In this document: positions 33,397 through 42,669 of the stretch, in pieces
Layout: each line of letters starts with the position of its first letter
Numbering within the stretch: position 1 is the first letter of the stretch
NCBI RefSeq assembly: GCF_003576375.1
Contig: NZ_QWGE01000003.1
Span: 62,001-126,000, forward strand
Length of the DNA: 64,000 nucleotides
DNA from: Pontibacter oryzae
GTDB lineage: Bacteria; Bacteroidota; Bacteroidia; Cytophagales; Hymenobacteraceae
Reading direction: 5' to 3'
Notes under the pieces: model-generated
Told to the model about the DNA's origin: nothing
The model's input: only the letters and a program-made list of their open reading frames with translations
The model's database searches: none
Program-made: the position numbers and the translations under genes

Positions 33397-34330
33397 TAAA
33401 GCACTAAGTATAGCCACCATTGCAGCTCTAAGCACACTTATGGGTTGTGGGAACTCTGGCACACCACTAGACACCCCTACAACTGGAGATATCAACATCA
33501 GTGTCGATGAGTCGTTTCAGCCTATAATTGCTTCTGAGGTGGAGACCTTTGAAGGCATATACAAGTATGCAAACATCGATGCCTCCTACAAGCCGGAAGG
33601 CGAAGTGATAAAAGACCTCTTAAACGATAGCACGAAAATAGCTATTCTCTCCCGGGAGCTCACTGCTGATGAAAAAGCAATCTTTGATAAACGAAAGCTT
33701 ATTCCTCGCGTTACCAAGATTGCCATAGATGCCGTTGCACTGATTACTAACAGAGAGAACCCTGACTCGCTGCTGACATTGGAAGAGGTTAAGAAAATAT
33801 TTAATGGCCAGATCAAAAGCTGGGCTGAGTTAGATGAAGCATCAGGACTGGGTGATATCACTATTGTTTTTGATAACAATAACTCAAGCACAGCCCGTTA
33901 TGTGCGCGACTCATTGATAGCTGGCAGTAAACTGCCAGGCAATACATTTGCCTCAAACTCACATAAAGCGCTGATCGATTATGTGACTGAAAATAAGAAT
34001 GCACTTGGCGTAATCGGTGTAAACTGGATCAGCGATTTCGATGACTCTACAGCCGTAGGCTTCTTAAACAGGATCAAGGTTTTAGGCATTAGCGAAGACC
34101 TCGCACCTATCACTACAGATAAGTATTATCAGCCATACCAGGCATACATTGCGCAACAGGTATACCCACTTCGCCGTTACTTGTACATTATCAGTACAGA
34201 GGGCAGAGCGGGTCTTGGCACAGGATTTGCATCCTATGTTGCGGGAGACAAAGGCCAGCGCCTTATACTTAAGTCTGGTTTGGTGCCTGCCACTATGCCA
34301 GTTAGGGTAATAGGACTAGGCAACGAATAG
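33386..34330 (+). CDS. PstS-like phosphate-binding lipoprotein
   Basis: This 314-residue protein of the periplasmic-binding-protein PBP-like family is annotated in relatives as a phosphate ABC transporter substrate-binding protein. It has a signal peptide with lipid Cys21 (LMGCGNSG). The core shows LSRELTADEKAIFDKRKL, VALITNRENPDS, LTLEEVKKIFNGQIKSWAEL and a C-terminal GLGTGFASYVAGDKGQRLIL. No PstA, PstB or PstC gene is near, so it is unlikely to serve a local ABC importer. Its place behind the TonB genes suggests a link to TonB-driven uptake. Confidence 0.85.
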   Translation: MKINKALSIATIAALSTLMGCGNSGTPLDTPTTGDINISVDESFQPIIASEVETFEGIYKYANIDASYKPEGEVIKDLLNDSTKIAILSRELTADEKAIFDKRKLIPRVTKIAIDAVALITNRENPDSLLTLEEVKKIFNGQIKSWAELDEASGLGDITIVFDNNNSSTARYVRDSLIAGSKLPGNTFASNSHKALIDYVTENKNALGVIGVNWISDFDDSTAVGFLNRIKVLGISEDLAPITTDKYYQPYQAYIAQQVYPLRRYLYIISTEGRAGLGTGFASYVAGDKGQRLILKSGLVPATMPVRVIGLGNE

Positions 34331-34373
34331 CTCCAGGCAATCCAAATAAAAGAAACAACTAAACTATAATACA

Positions 34374-36020
34374 ATGACACATAACTGGAAGTACATCGCC
34401 ATAATGGCGGCTGCCTTCCCTGCTACTGCTGCATTTTCGCAGTCAGGTGACGCAGGAAGAAAAGCCCTTGATTTAGAGCGTTATGAAGAAGCAAAATCTA
34501 TCTATAAGTCTCAGCTGAACGACAAAAAAGCTGCTGATAACGCTTACTTTGCACTAGGCGATATTTACCTGCGCACTGATAAGCCGGATTCTGCTGCTTT
34601 TTACTTCAACCAGGGTATCAGCAATAACAAAAAATCTTATATCAACTATGTTGGGTTAGGTAAGATTGCCATGCAAAAAGGCGATCAGGCTAGAGCTGAG
34701 CAGCAGTTTAACGAAGCACTAAGCGGCAAAGGCAAAAAAGACCCTTATGTGCTTGCCATGATCGGTGAAGCTTATGTTAATGCTCCAAATGCAACTGAAG
34801 CTCAGATTAATAAGGGCATTGAATACCTGAAGCAATCTTTAGAGCGTGATAATAAGAACGCAGTAGCTAATGTAATTCTTGGTGATGCTTATCTGTCTCT
34901 TAAAAAAGGTGGTGAGGCAATGACTAACTATGACCGAGCCATCCAATTGGATGACAAGTATGCTACTGCTTACCTGAAAAGAGGTCAGCTTTACACAAGC
35001 TCACGCAACTATCCGGAAGCAGAGCAGGCTTTTCAGGCTGCTATTAACTTAGACCCTAACTTTGCCCCTGCTTACCGCGATTTAGGCGAATTATATTACT
35101 TTGCAGGCCAGTACGACAAAGCGTTATCTACATTCCAGAAGTATGTAAACCTGGCCGAGGATACACCTGAAACAAAAGCGAAATATGCTTCTTTCCTGTT
35201 CTTAACCAAGAACTATGATAAGGCCTTGCAAACTGCTGAAGGCGTTCTTCAGAAGGAGCCGAATAACACGGTTATGAATCGTTTGAGAGCATACTCATAC
35301 TTAGAGCTGAACCAACCAGAGAAAGCACTACAGGCGATCGAGACTTATATGCAGAAAACTGATCCTAGCAAAATGATTGCGCAGGATTATGAGTACTATG
35401 GCCGCATCCTTGGTAAAAACAACCAGCCAGCTAAGGCTGTTGAAAACTTGGAGAAAGCGCTGCAGATGAACGATGCCAACGTTGAGTTATACTCAGAGCT
35501 TGCTAACATGTACGCCCGTAACAACCAATACGACAAAGCTATTGAAGTTTACAAGCGTAAGCGTAAGAATGTAGAGCCAAGCAATGCAGACTACTACTAC
35601 ATGGGTAACATTTATATGATGGCCGGTGAGGAAAATGCGGGAACAGGAAATCCTCAAAAGGCAAATCAGTTCTTTACTCAGGCTGACAGCACGTATGCCA
35701 AAGTAGTAGAAGCCAACCCAGATTATGCGTACGGTTATCTTTGGAGAGCACGTGCCAACGCTAGCCAAGACCCTGAAACTGAGAAAGGTTTAGCCAAGCC
35801 ATACTATGAGCAGTTTATCAGTAAGGCTGGCGCAGAACCAGAGAAGTATAAAAGGGATCTGATTGAGGCTAACTCTTACCTTGGGTACTACTATTACCTG
35901 AAAGGCGAAAGAGATAATGCTATCAAGTACTGGACAGCGGTAAGAACCCTTGACCCTAGCAACCCTCAAGCTGAAGCCGCTCTTAAGGAGATCTCTAAAA
36001 CTCCAGCTAAGAAAAAGTAA
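34374..36020 (+). CDS. Exported TPR-repeat protein
   Basis: This 548-residue protein has a signal peptide (about 1-22, ending AFSQ) and at least ten tetratricopeptide-like repeats, e.g. AYLKRGQLYTSSRNYPEAEQ and AYRDLGELYYFAGQYDKAL. It would be a periplasmic scaffold for protein contacts. It closes the exbB-exbD-exbD-tonB-tonB-(membrane)-PstS-like run, 44 bases after the lipoprotein gene. The same grouping is common in Bacteroidota as far as I recall, but its function is not established. Confidence 0.85.
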   Translation: MTHNWKYIAIMAAAFPATAAFSQSGDAGRKALDLERYEEAKSIYKSQLNDKKAADNAYFALGDIYLRTDKPDSAAFYFNQGISNNKKSYINYVGLGKIAMQKGDQARAEQQFNEALSGKGKKDPYVLAMIGEAYVNAPNATEAQINKGIEYLKQSLERDNKNAVANVILGDAYLSLKKGGEAMTNYDRAIQLDDKYATAYLKRGQLYTSSRNYPEAEQAFQAAINLDPNFAPAYRDLGELYYFAGQYDKALSTFQKYVNLAEDTPETKAKYASFLFLTKNYDKALQTAEGVLQKEPNNTVMNRLRAYSYLELNQPEKALQAIETYMQKTDPSKMIAQDYEYYGRILGKNNQPAKAVENLEKALQMNDANVELYSELANMYARNNQYDKAIEVYKRKRKNVEPSNADYYYMGNIYMMAGEENAGTGNPQKANQFFTQADSTYAKVVEANPDYAYGYLWRARANASQDPETEKGLAKPYYEQFISKAGAEPEKYKRDLIEANSYLGYYYYLKGERDNAIKYWTAVRTLDPSNPQAEAALKEISKTPAKKK

Positions 36021-36024
36021 CTTC

Positions 36025-36089
36025 AGCTACATACATAAACATGAAAGGCCTGCTCATTGAGCAGGCCTTTCATGTTTATGTATGTAGCT
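36025..36089. terminator. Bidirectional terminator, 32-bp perfect stem
   Basis: Bases 36025-36056 are exactly complementary to 36058-36089 with a single base between them, so the folded loop is formed by a few unpaired inner bases. It sits between the convergent TPR gene and rluD. The stem is exceptionally long for a rho-independent terminator. Confidence 0.9.
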
Positions 36090-36094
36090 TTGCC

Positions 36095-37129
36095 TTAAAG
36101 GGCTTCCTCGTAGAGTTCCCACTTGCTAAGTACCGCTTGGAAGTCCTCTGGCAAATCAGACTCGAACTGCATGAACCGTTTTGTTTCAGGGTGCAGAAAA
36201 CCTAGTGACTTGGCATGTAACGCTTGCCGAGGCATGAGTTTAAATGCATTCTCTACAAATGCCTTATACGTTCCGTTTGGCATGCCATTCAAAATCTTAT
36301 CGCCTCCATAGGTAGCGTCTGAAAATAGCGGATGCCCCAAGTACTTCATATGGGCGCGTATCTGGTGCGTTCTACCGGTTTCGAGGTTGCATTGCACAAG
36401 AGATACATACTTAAAGCTCCTGAGCACCTTATAATGCGTAACGGCATGCTTCCCGTAGTCACCGGCTGGGTATACAGTCATTACCTTCCGGTCTTTGGCA
36501 CTGCGCCCTACATGCCCTGTAATGGTGCCTGATAGTTCTTTGGGCACACCCCATACAAGCGCATAATATGTACGCTCTATACTATGGTCAAAAAACTGTT
36601 TGGCCAGATAGGCCATACTATAATCCGTCTTGGCAATTACTAAAAGGCCAGACGTATCTTTGTCTATACGGTGTACCAGCCCTGGCCTTCCTTCCCCGTT
36701 GCGGTGTGTAGGCAGGTTCTGAAGGTGGTACGTGAGCGCGTTAACCAACGTGCCATTCCAGTTATTGTAAGCTGGGTGCACCACCATGCCTGCTGGCTTA
36801 TTAACCAGAAGCAACTCATTATCTTCATAGGGAATGGTAAGCGGGATATTTTCAGGTGTAATGTCTGTTTCCCGGGGCGGTTCTGCCAATGTAATTGTTA
36901 TTACATCAAAAGGCTTTACCTTATAGCTTACCTTTACTGGTTTCTGATTTACTTGCACCGCTTCGGAGCGGATAGCGCTCTGGAGCTTGTTTCTGGTTAC
37001 GTTTGGCAGACGGTCCATCAGGAACTTATCTACCCGCAGCAAGGCCTGGCCCTTATCCACTACAATCCGATGGTGCTCATAAAGCTCATCGGAATCTTCC
37101 GCGTTTTCTGATTCTGTGTATTCTACCAC
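36095..37129 (-). CDS. 23S rRNA/tRNA pseudouridine synthase, RluD type
   Basis: This RluA-family enzyme isomerises uridine to pseudouridine in rRNA. The 344 residues hold an N-terminal S4 RNA-binding domain (about 28-85) and the catalytic domain with HRIDKDTSGLLV, Asp156 being the nucleophile. The overall length fits RluD (helix 69 of 23S rRNA). It starts at GTG 37129. It is the last gene of a minus-strand series but is separated from ompH by a terminator. Confidence 0.9.
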   Translation of the reverse strand: MVEYTESENAEDSDELYEHHRIVVDKGQALLRVDKFLMDRLPNVTRNKLQSAIRSEAVQVNQKPVKVSYKVKPFDVITITLAEPPRETDITPENIPLTIPYEDNELLLVNKPAGMVVHPAYNNWNGTLVNALTYHLQNLPTHRNGEGRPGLVHRIDKDTSGLLVIAKTDYSMAYLAKQFFDHSIERTYYALVWGVPKELSGTITGHVGRSAKDRKVMTVYPAGDYGKHAVTHYKVLRSFKYVSLVQCNLETGRTHQIRAHMKYLGHPLFSDATYGGDKILNGMPNGTYKAFVENAFKLMPRQALHAKSLGFLHPETKRFMQFESDLPEDFQAVLSKWELYEEAL

Positions 37130-37151
37130 GGTTATTAACTACTGTAGGTAT

Positions 37152-37185
37152 AAAAAAGAAAGCCGAAGTATATACATCGGCTTTC
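37152..37185 (-). terminator. Terminator after ompH 2
   Basis: GAAAGCCGA (37158-37166) pairs with TCGGCTTTC (37177-37185). On the minus strand a run of six T follows. Confidence 0.85.
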
Positions 37186-37211
37186 CGTTACTTATTGGCA
37201 AAAAACTTTAC

Positions 37212-37823
37212 TTAGTTTTTCTTCTTTGTGTTCTTAGAGCTTGTTGCTGGCTTTGTGGTAGTGGCTGGCTTAGCGGCAGCTGGCTCAGGAGTTTGCTGGG
37301 CTTTAGCTGGGTCGACACCAAGCTTCTTTAACACTAGCGGAGAGATATCGCCATCCTCTGGGCCTGCAAGTAAAGCCTGGTTGCTGATAACGTAGGTATA
37401 GCCGCTTTCTTTTGCAACATCTTTGATAGCTTTATCGATTTTAGCAATAACTGGATCTACCAGAGATTTCTCTTTTTGCTGCAAGGACATTTGCGCCGTA
37501 CGCTGAAACTCCTGAATAGAGTTGTTCATGTTCATAAGCTCTTTCTCCTTGTCTTCGCGGATAGTTTTATCCATGGTGGCAGCACCTTTCTCATAGGCTT
37601 GCAGCTTGCTTTCATACTCTGCATACTTGCCTTTAAGCTGGTTCTCTAGCTGTGTGCTGTGGTCTTTCAGCTGAGACTCAATTTGCTTGCTCTCTGGCAT
37701 TTGAAGAAGTATATACTCTACGTTAGTATAACCAATCTTAAGCGGCTGGTCATTGCTCTGAGCAAAAGACGCAAAGCTAATAAGGAAGAACGCTACTACT
37801 AATAATTTAATCTTGTTCATCAT
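37212..37823 (-). CDS. OmpH/Skp-family periplasmic chaperone 2
   Basis: This 203-residue Skp-like chaperone escorts unfolded outer-membrane proteins to BamA. It has a signal peptide (1-22), a long coiled coil (about 40-120) and a C-terminal domain ending in a low-complexity Lys/Thr/Ala tail. It is 29 bases downstream of another copy. The pair with bamA and uppS is a conserved Bacteroidota block, also seen in Porphyromonas. Confidence 0.88.
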   Translation of the reverse strand: MMNKIKLLVVAFFLISFASFAQSNDQPLKIGYTNVEYILLQMPESKQIESQLKDHSTQLENQLKGKYAEYESKLQAYEKGAATMDKTIREDKEKELMNMNNSIQEFQRTAQMSLQQKEKSLVDPVIAKIDKAIKDVAKESGYTYVISNQALLAGPEDGDISPLVLKKLGVDPAKAQQTPEPAAAKPATTTKPATSSKNTKKKN

Positions 37824-37852
37824 TGGTTGGTTAATTAATAATATTTAGGTGT

Positions 37853-38515
37853 TTAGTTGTTAGACTTCTTTTTGGTTGTTTTCCCTTTGGCAGGCTGTTG
37901 CTGAGGTTGCTCCTCACTTTGCTCCTCTCCTACTTCAGGTAAGTTATTCGGGTCATCCACAATAGCATCTGCAGGGCGGTTACCTGGCATATTTGCCCGG
38001 TCAGATGCTAAACCTAACTCTTCCAGAACATACTCGGTATAATCATGCACCGGATTTGTATAAATCATTACCAGGTCGCCTGATTTATCAAACATTATCT
38101 GGACGCCCTTGCCTTTAGAAACTTTCTCAACAGCTTCGAAAACCTCGTCCTGTATCGGGCGCATCAACTCCTGGCGGCGCTTAAACATCATCCCTTCATA
38201 ACCGAAAACCTTGCGCTGGTAATCGCGCAGCTCATTTTCTTTCTTAGCGATTTCGGACTGGCGCTTTTGCTTCATCTCTTCAGTAAGCAGCACCTCTTCT
38301 GCCCTGTATTCTTGTTTCAGTTTATCAGCCTGCTGCTGCAACTGTTCTATTTCGCGCTGCCAGGCTTGTGCATACTTGTCCATCTCTTGCTGTACCTGGT
38401 TATAAGCCGGCATCTTGCTCAATATGAAGTTGGAGTCAATATAGCCAATCTTCTGAGCTTGAGAAACAGACGCCAGTAAAAAGCCAGCTAAAAAGATGAA
38501 CAAAAACTTTTTCAT
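37853..38515 (-). CDS. OmpH/Skp-family periplasmic chaperone 1
   Basis: This 220-residue protein has a signal peptide (1-20) and KIGYIDSNFILSKMPAYNQVQQEMDKYAQAW, the typical OmpH start. A charged coiled coil runs to about residue 110, and the tail is Gln/Lys-rich. It lies 17 bases after bamA. Two divergent copies may chaperone different clients or form mixed trimers. Confidence 0.88.
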   Translation of the reverse strand: MKKFLFIFLAGFLLASVSQAQKIGYIDSNFILSKMPAYNQVQQEMDKYAQAWQREIEQLQQQADKLKQEYRAEEVLLTEEMKQKRQSEIAKKENELRDYQRKVFGYEGMMFKRRQELMRPIQDEVFEAVEKVSKGKGVQIMFDKSGDLVMIYTNPVHDYTEYVLEELGLASDRANMPGNRPADAIVDDPNNLPEVGEEQSEEQPQQQPAKGKTTKKKSNN

Positions 38516-38532
38516 ACTAATTCAAATCGGGT

Positions 38533-41049
38533 TTAGCGTATCTGCTGGCCAATAATGAAGTGGAACATACCACGTTTTGCATCCATGCCTGCTGCACCTG
38601 GCAAGGTATCTAGTCTCCAAGCATAGTCAAAGCCTAGCAAACCAAATGCCGACATAAAGATTCTGGCACCTACACCCACTGAGCGATAAAGCTTAAACGG
38701 GTTATAGTTTTTATAGCTACCAAAGTTATTACCTGCCTCAATAAACGCCAGACCATAAATTGTAGCGGCTGGGTTAGGAGAGATCAGTTGGCGAGCCTCG
38801 AACACGAATTTATTGTAAGCAATACCACCGGCATTCAATAGCGTCGTCTCGTTTGCGTTAACTACACTTTCATCATCATATCCACGAAGGCCGATGTACT
38901 CTGTGCCTACAAACACGTTACCGCCACCTAAGCCGGCTCCACCAAGTTTAAATCTCTCGAATGGGCCAATCTCAGCTTCTGAGCTATACGTGCCCAAGAA
39001 ACCAAAATGCGCTCGGGTATTGAATACCAAATTCCCTGCCACATTTATGAAATAAGAGGCATCAAACATCCATTTGTTGAATTCTATGTATTCGAAATCA
39101 TCTTTTCTATCCGACAGAAGCGAATATGGCGGTGTTAGGTTCAGACTTAAAGTCAGGGAAGAACCACGTCTCGGGAATGTTGGGTTATCGATGCTAGAAC
39201 GGCCGATAGTATTTACAACCGAGATACTGTTAGATATGCCATTGCTAAAGTTTTCACCATCTCCCACATTCTGGAAAAGCACATAATCATCCAACGTATA
39301 GCGGTTATAAGAAATGGAGTGATTCATGTAGAAGTAATTGTCCGGCCAGTTGAGGCGTCGGCCCAGGCTGATTGCTCCACCATTCACATCCAGTTTGCTA
39401 AAATCATCTCCACCCTGTGGTCTTCTGTACACAGTTTTAAACAAGCTTACGGTAAGAGAGTTAGCCTTGCGGCCTCCTAACCATGGCTCGGTAAACGACA
39501 GCGAGTATGACTGATAGTATTTACCGTTAGCCTGGATGTTGAGCGACAGGCGCTGGCCATCGCCGGTTGGGATTGGTCTCCACTCCGACAAGTCAAGCAT
39601 CTTGCGCGTAGAGAAGTTATTCAGCGTTAAGCCTACAGTACCTACAGCACCAATTGGGCCACCCCAACCACCTGATAAACTGATCTGGTCGTTCGGGCGC
39701 TCAACTACGCTATAGGCAATATCCACTGTTCCTTCAGCCGGGTTTGGTATTGGGTTTAGTCCAATCGTTTCCGGATCGAAGTATCCCAGAGCTGCCAGTT
39801 CATTTCTTGTTCTGATTAAGTCGTCGCGGCTATACTTCTGGCCTGGTAACGTACGGATCTCGCGCAGAATTACATGGTCACTGGTTTTATCATTACCTGT
39901 AATGATGATCTTGTCGATGGTTGCCTGCGGGCCTTCGGTAACGCGCATTTCCAGGTCAATCGAGTCTCCCTCTACACGCACCTCTACTGGCTCAATGCTT
40001 GAAAACAAGTAACCATCGTTCTGATAAAGAGCGGATACGTCCACACCGGCGGGGTTGTAGGTCAGGCGTTTTTCCAGTTCTTGCTGGTCATACACATCGC
40101 CTTTCTCGATACCCAGCACACGCGCTAGGTAGTTGTCTTCGTACAGGTAGTTGCCAGTCCAGGTAATATTTCGGTAATAGTAACGCTGGCCTTCGTCTAC
40201 TGTAATCTGAACGCCTAACCTGTCGTCGCTGATGCGGTACACGGAGTCTGATACGATGATCGCATCTCTGTATCCCTGGCTGTTGTAAAAAGTGATCAGG
40301 GCTTCTTTATCTTCCTCAAACTTTGTGCGGTTGAATTTAGATGACGTAAAGATTTTATAGAAACGTTTTTCTTTCGTGCTCTTAAGCTTGCGCTGCAGTT
40401 TTTTATCGGAGAAAGCCTCGTTGCCAACTATCTCGATGTCGCCAACTTTCACTTTGTTCCCTTTATCTACATGGATGTTCAGCACCACACTGTTTGGAAG
40501 TATAGAGTCCGGGCGCTGCGTGATATTCACTTTCGCGTTCAGGTAACTTTTATCGATATAATATTCCCGAACGGCATTACGTGTGCTATTTAGCACAGCA
40601 TCCGTCACGATGCGGCCTTTCTGTAAAGGCACCTTGTCTTTCAGGGCATCCGATTGGGTTTTGTTGATTCCGGAGAAGCGGAAATTCGACAAGCGTGGGC
40701 GCTCCGTAAGGTTAAAGGTCAGGTAGATCACTTCACCTTCTGTGCGTGCAGTCACATCCACATCACCTAGGATACCCTGATCCCAAAGGTTTTGGATGGC
40801 GCGGCTGATATCCTCTCCGGGTACGGTAACCATGTCACCTTCCTTTAGGCCTGTAAGCGAAGTGAGCGCTATAGGATCCAGAAACTTATACCCGCTCACG
40901 TTAATCCCGCCAATGCGGTACTGGCGCGGCTGCTGATAATCAATAGGCGACGACTGGCGAGATTTGTCCAGTACTTGAGAAGAGGCCGTGCCTGCCATAA
41001 GCAGAAACACTAGCACCCAGATGCATCTTGTCATTAGTGTATTTATCAC
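38533..41049 (-). CDS. bamA: Outer membrane protein assembly factor BamA
   Basis: This is the central subunit of the machine that inserts beta-barrels into the outer membrane. The 838 residues comprise a signal peptide (about 1-24), five POTRA-like periplasmic repeats (for example GISNLWDQGILGDVDV-type and GYLFSSIEPVEVRV segments) and a C-terminal 16-strand barrel (about 440-838). Near the end FKLYRSVGVGARIF leads to the final aromatic strand. The start overlaps the uppS stop by 4 bases (ATGA), implying coupled translation. Confidence 0.93.
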   Translation of the reverse strand: MINTLMTRCIWVLVFLLMAGTASSQVLDKSRQSSPIDYQQPRQYRIGGINVSGYKFLDPIALTSLTGLKEGDMVTVPGEDISRAIQNLWDQGILGDVDVTARTEGEVIYLTFNLTERPRLSNFRFSGINKTQSDALKDKVPLQKGRIVTDAVLNSTRNAVREYYIDKSYLNAKVNITQRPDSILPNSVVLNIHVDKGNKVKVGDIEIVGNEAFSDKKLQRKLKSTKEKRFYKIFTSSKFNRTKFEEDKEALITFYNSQGYRDAIIVSDSVYRISDDRLGVQITVDEGQRYYYRNITWTGNYLYEDNYLARVLGIEKGDVYDQQELEKRLTYNPAGVDVSALYQNDGYLFSSIEPVEVRVEGDSIDLEMRVTEGPQATIDKIIITGNDKTSDHVILREIRTLPGQKYSRDDLIRTRNELAALGYFDPETIGLNPIPNPAEGTVDIAYSVVERPNDQISLSGGWGGPIGAVGTVGLTLNNFSTRKMLDLSEWRPIPTGDGQRLSLNIQANGKYYQSYSLSFTEPWLGGRKANSLTVSLFKTVYRRPQGGDDFSKLDVNGGAISLGRRLNWPDNYFYMNHSISYNRYTLDDYVLFQNVGDGENFSNGISNSISVVNTIGRSSIDNPTFPRRGSSLTLSLNLTPPYSLLSDRKDDFEYIEFNKWMFDASYFINVAGNLVFNTRAHFGFLGTYSSEAEIGPFERFKLGGAGLGGGNVFVGTEYIGLRGYDDESVVNANETTLLNAGGIAYNKFVFEARQLISPNPAATIYGLAFIEAGNNFGSYKNYNPFKLYRSVGVGARIFMSAFGLLGFDYAWRLDTLPGAAGMDAKRGMFHFIIGQQIR

Positions 41050-41789
41050 TTAACTATTTGTTCACTTGTCTTACCAAAGCGGCGCTCCCGGCCCTGATAA
41101 GCTATAATTGCCTCGTAGAGGTGCTCTTTTCTAAAATCAGGCCAAAGCAACTCTGTAATGTATAACTCAGTATAAGCTAATTGCCAGAGCATGAAATTAC
41201 TGATGCGCATTTCGCCACTGGTGCGGATAAGCAGTTCCGGATCAGGTATGCCTGCTGTAGATAAAAAGCCTTCCAACGTGTTTTGGTTGATATCTGCAGC
41301 TGCTAAACTTCCTTTTGCTATTGCTTCGGCCATGCGCTGCGTAGCCTGGGTCAGGTCCCAGCGGCCACTATAGCTCAGGGCCAGCACTAGCGTCATGCGG
41401 GTATTGTGCTGCGTCATCTCTATTGCCTCTTTGAGCTCGCGCTGGCATGCTTTAGGCAAACTGGCCGTATTACCAATTGTCTGCAGGCGTATGTTGTTTT
41501 TGTTGAGCGTTGCTGTTTCTTTTCGAATGGTAGAAACTAACAAGGTCATCAATGCGGATACTTCCTCTGCAGGCCTGGACCAGTTTTCGGTAGAGAAGGC
41601 GTACAGCGTCAGATAGCCGACACCAAGTTCTGCAGCGGCCTCAACGGTCTCGCGTACAGCCTTAATGGCATTCTGGTGCCCAAAAATACGCAACCCGCCC
41701 TTTCGCTTAGCCCAACGTCCGTTACCGTCCATGATAACGGCTATATGCCTTGGTAAATTGCCTAAGTCTACTTTCTCCTTTAGATTCAT
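41046..41789 (-). CDS. uppS: Isoprenyl (undecaprenyl) diphosphate synthase
   Basis: This cis-prenyltransferase makes undecaprenyl diphosphate, the lipid carrier of peptidoglycan and surface polysaccharides. It has 247 residues from the ATG at 41789; a TTG at 41810 could add seven. IAVIMDGNGRWAKRKG holds the catalytic Asp21, and the family motifs LTLYAFSTENWSRP and LIRTSGEMRISNFMLWQLAYTE follow. It is translationally coupled to bamA. Confidence 0.94.
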   Translation of the reverse strand: MNLKEKVDLGNLPRHIAVIMDGNGRWAKRKGGLRIFGHQNAIKAVRETVEAAAELGVGYLTLYAFSTENWSRPAEEVSALMTLLVSTIRKETATLNKNNIRLQTIGNTASLPKACQRELKEAIEMTQHNTRMTLVLALSYSGRWDLTQATQRMAEAIAKGSLAAADINQNTLEGFLSTAGIPDPELLIRTSGEMRISNFMLWQLAYTELYITELLWPDFRKEHLYEAIIAYQGRERRFGKTSEQIVK

Positions 41790-41848
41790 TAAAACACAAT
41801 TTCCTTGCAAGTTACAAAAAGCAACACAAACTTGTGAAAGATTGCTAC

Positions 41849-42622
41849 TTAATCTAGTAACCCAGGCTTGTTCTTATAGACAGGAGGGCAATTATTACGA
41901 TAAAAAGTATAGGAGATGCTGATACCGTTGTAGAAGTACCAGTCTTTGTCGTGCGGGTTTGCTAGGTGGCTTTCTCTATCTTCTGAGAGATAGTCCAGCT
42001 GGTCTGTAAATAGTTTTCGTGCGCCGAACTCAAGGCCCAGATTCCAGTGCTTACTCATGGCATACTTTACCCCTACCCCGAAAGGCACCGATACCGCTAC
42101 ATCAGTTTCGTAAGGTTCGTTTAATTGTGGGGTCTTTTCTGAGGTTAGCTTTTTATTGTATAGCAACCCTGCCACTCCTGCAAACAGGTATGGCGAGAAA
42201 CGGGGCCGCTGGCTGCGGTCATAGTAATCAAGGAAGTTATACTCCATTACTGCTGAAAGCTCCAGCAGGCTTAGCCGCAACTCTGCATCACGGTAAGCAT
42301 GGTAAGGCAGTTCTTCTGCATAAGCCTCATCGCTGAAAGTATTATCGTCAATAATTCTATGGCTGCCCATAATACCGCCACGCAGGGTAATAGCGTTCGA
42401 CATGTCTCGACGGTAAAATACCGTAATGGCTGGCTGGTTGTTTAGAAAGCGGTAATTAGGCGATAGCTCTCCTTTGTAGTTGGCTCCCCCGATCCCTACG
42501 CCTAATTCTGAGGTAGTAACTGGCGCAACAATCTGCGCTGACGCTTCGGTGCTAAAAAAAACACTCCCTATTTGCAACATCAAACAAATAAGGAGTGCCT
42601 GTTTAAAAGTATTCAAGGTCAT
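41849..42622 (-). CDS. DUF6089 outer-membrane barrel, PorG-like
   Basis: This 257-residue protein has a signal peptide (1-29, ASAQ) and an eight-strand-type beta-barrel with alternating aromatic residues (ELGVGIGGANYKGELSPNYRF, WNLGLEFGARKLFTDQLDYL). DUF6089 includes PorG, an outer-membrane part of the type IX secretion system, and the Porphyromonas porG gene also lies next to uppS and bamA. I therefore suggest PorG or a close relative. A second copy lies directly upstream. Confidence 0.8.
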   Translation of the reverse strand: MTLNTFKQALLICLMLQIGSVFFSTEASAQIVAPVTTSELGVGIGGANYKGELSPNYRFLNNQPAITVFYRRDMSNAITLRGGIMGSHRIIDDNTFSDEAYAEELPYHAYRDAELRLSLLELSAVMEYNFLDYYDRSQRPRFSPYLFAGVAGLLYNKKLTSEKTPQLNEPYETDVAVSVPFGVGVKYAMSKHWNLGLEFGARKLFTDQLDYLSEDRESHLANPHDKDWYFYNGISISYTFYRNNCPPVYKNKPGLLD

Positions 42623-42669
42623 GTATTGTAAGCAAAGTTTAGTTGAACAACGCAGCGTTGTCCGATCTA

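Noticed and set aside
36025..36089. Insertion-sequence end or miniature inverted-repeat element
   Set aside because: Although the 32-bp perfect arms look like it, the almost absent loop, the convergent gene position and the GC-rich centre fit a bidirectional terminator better.
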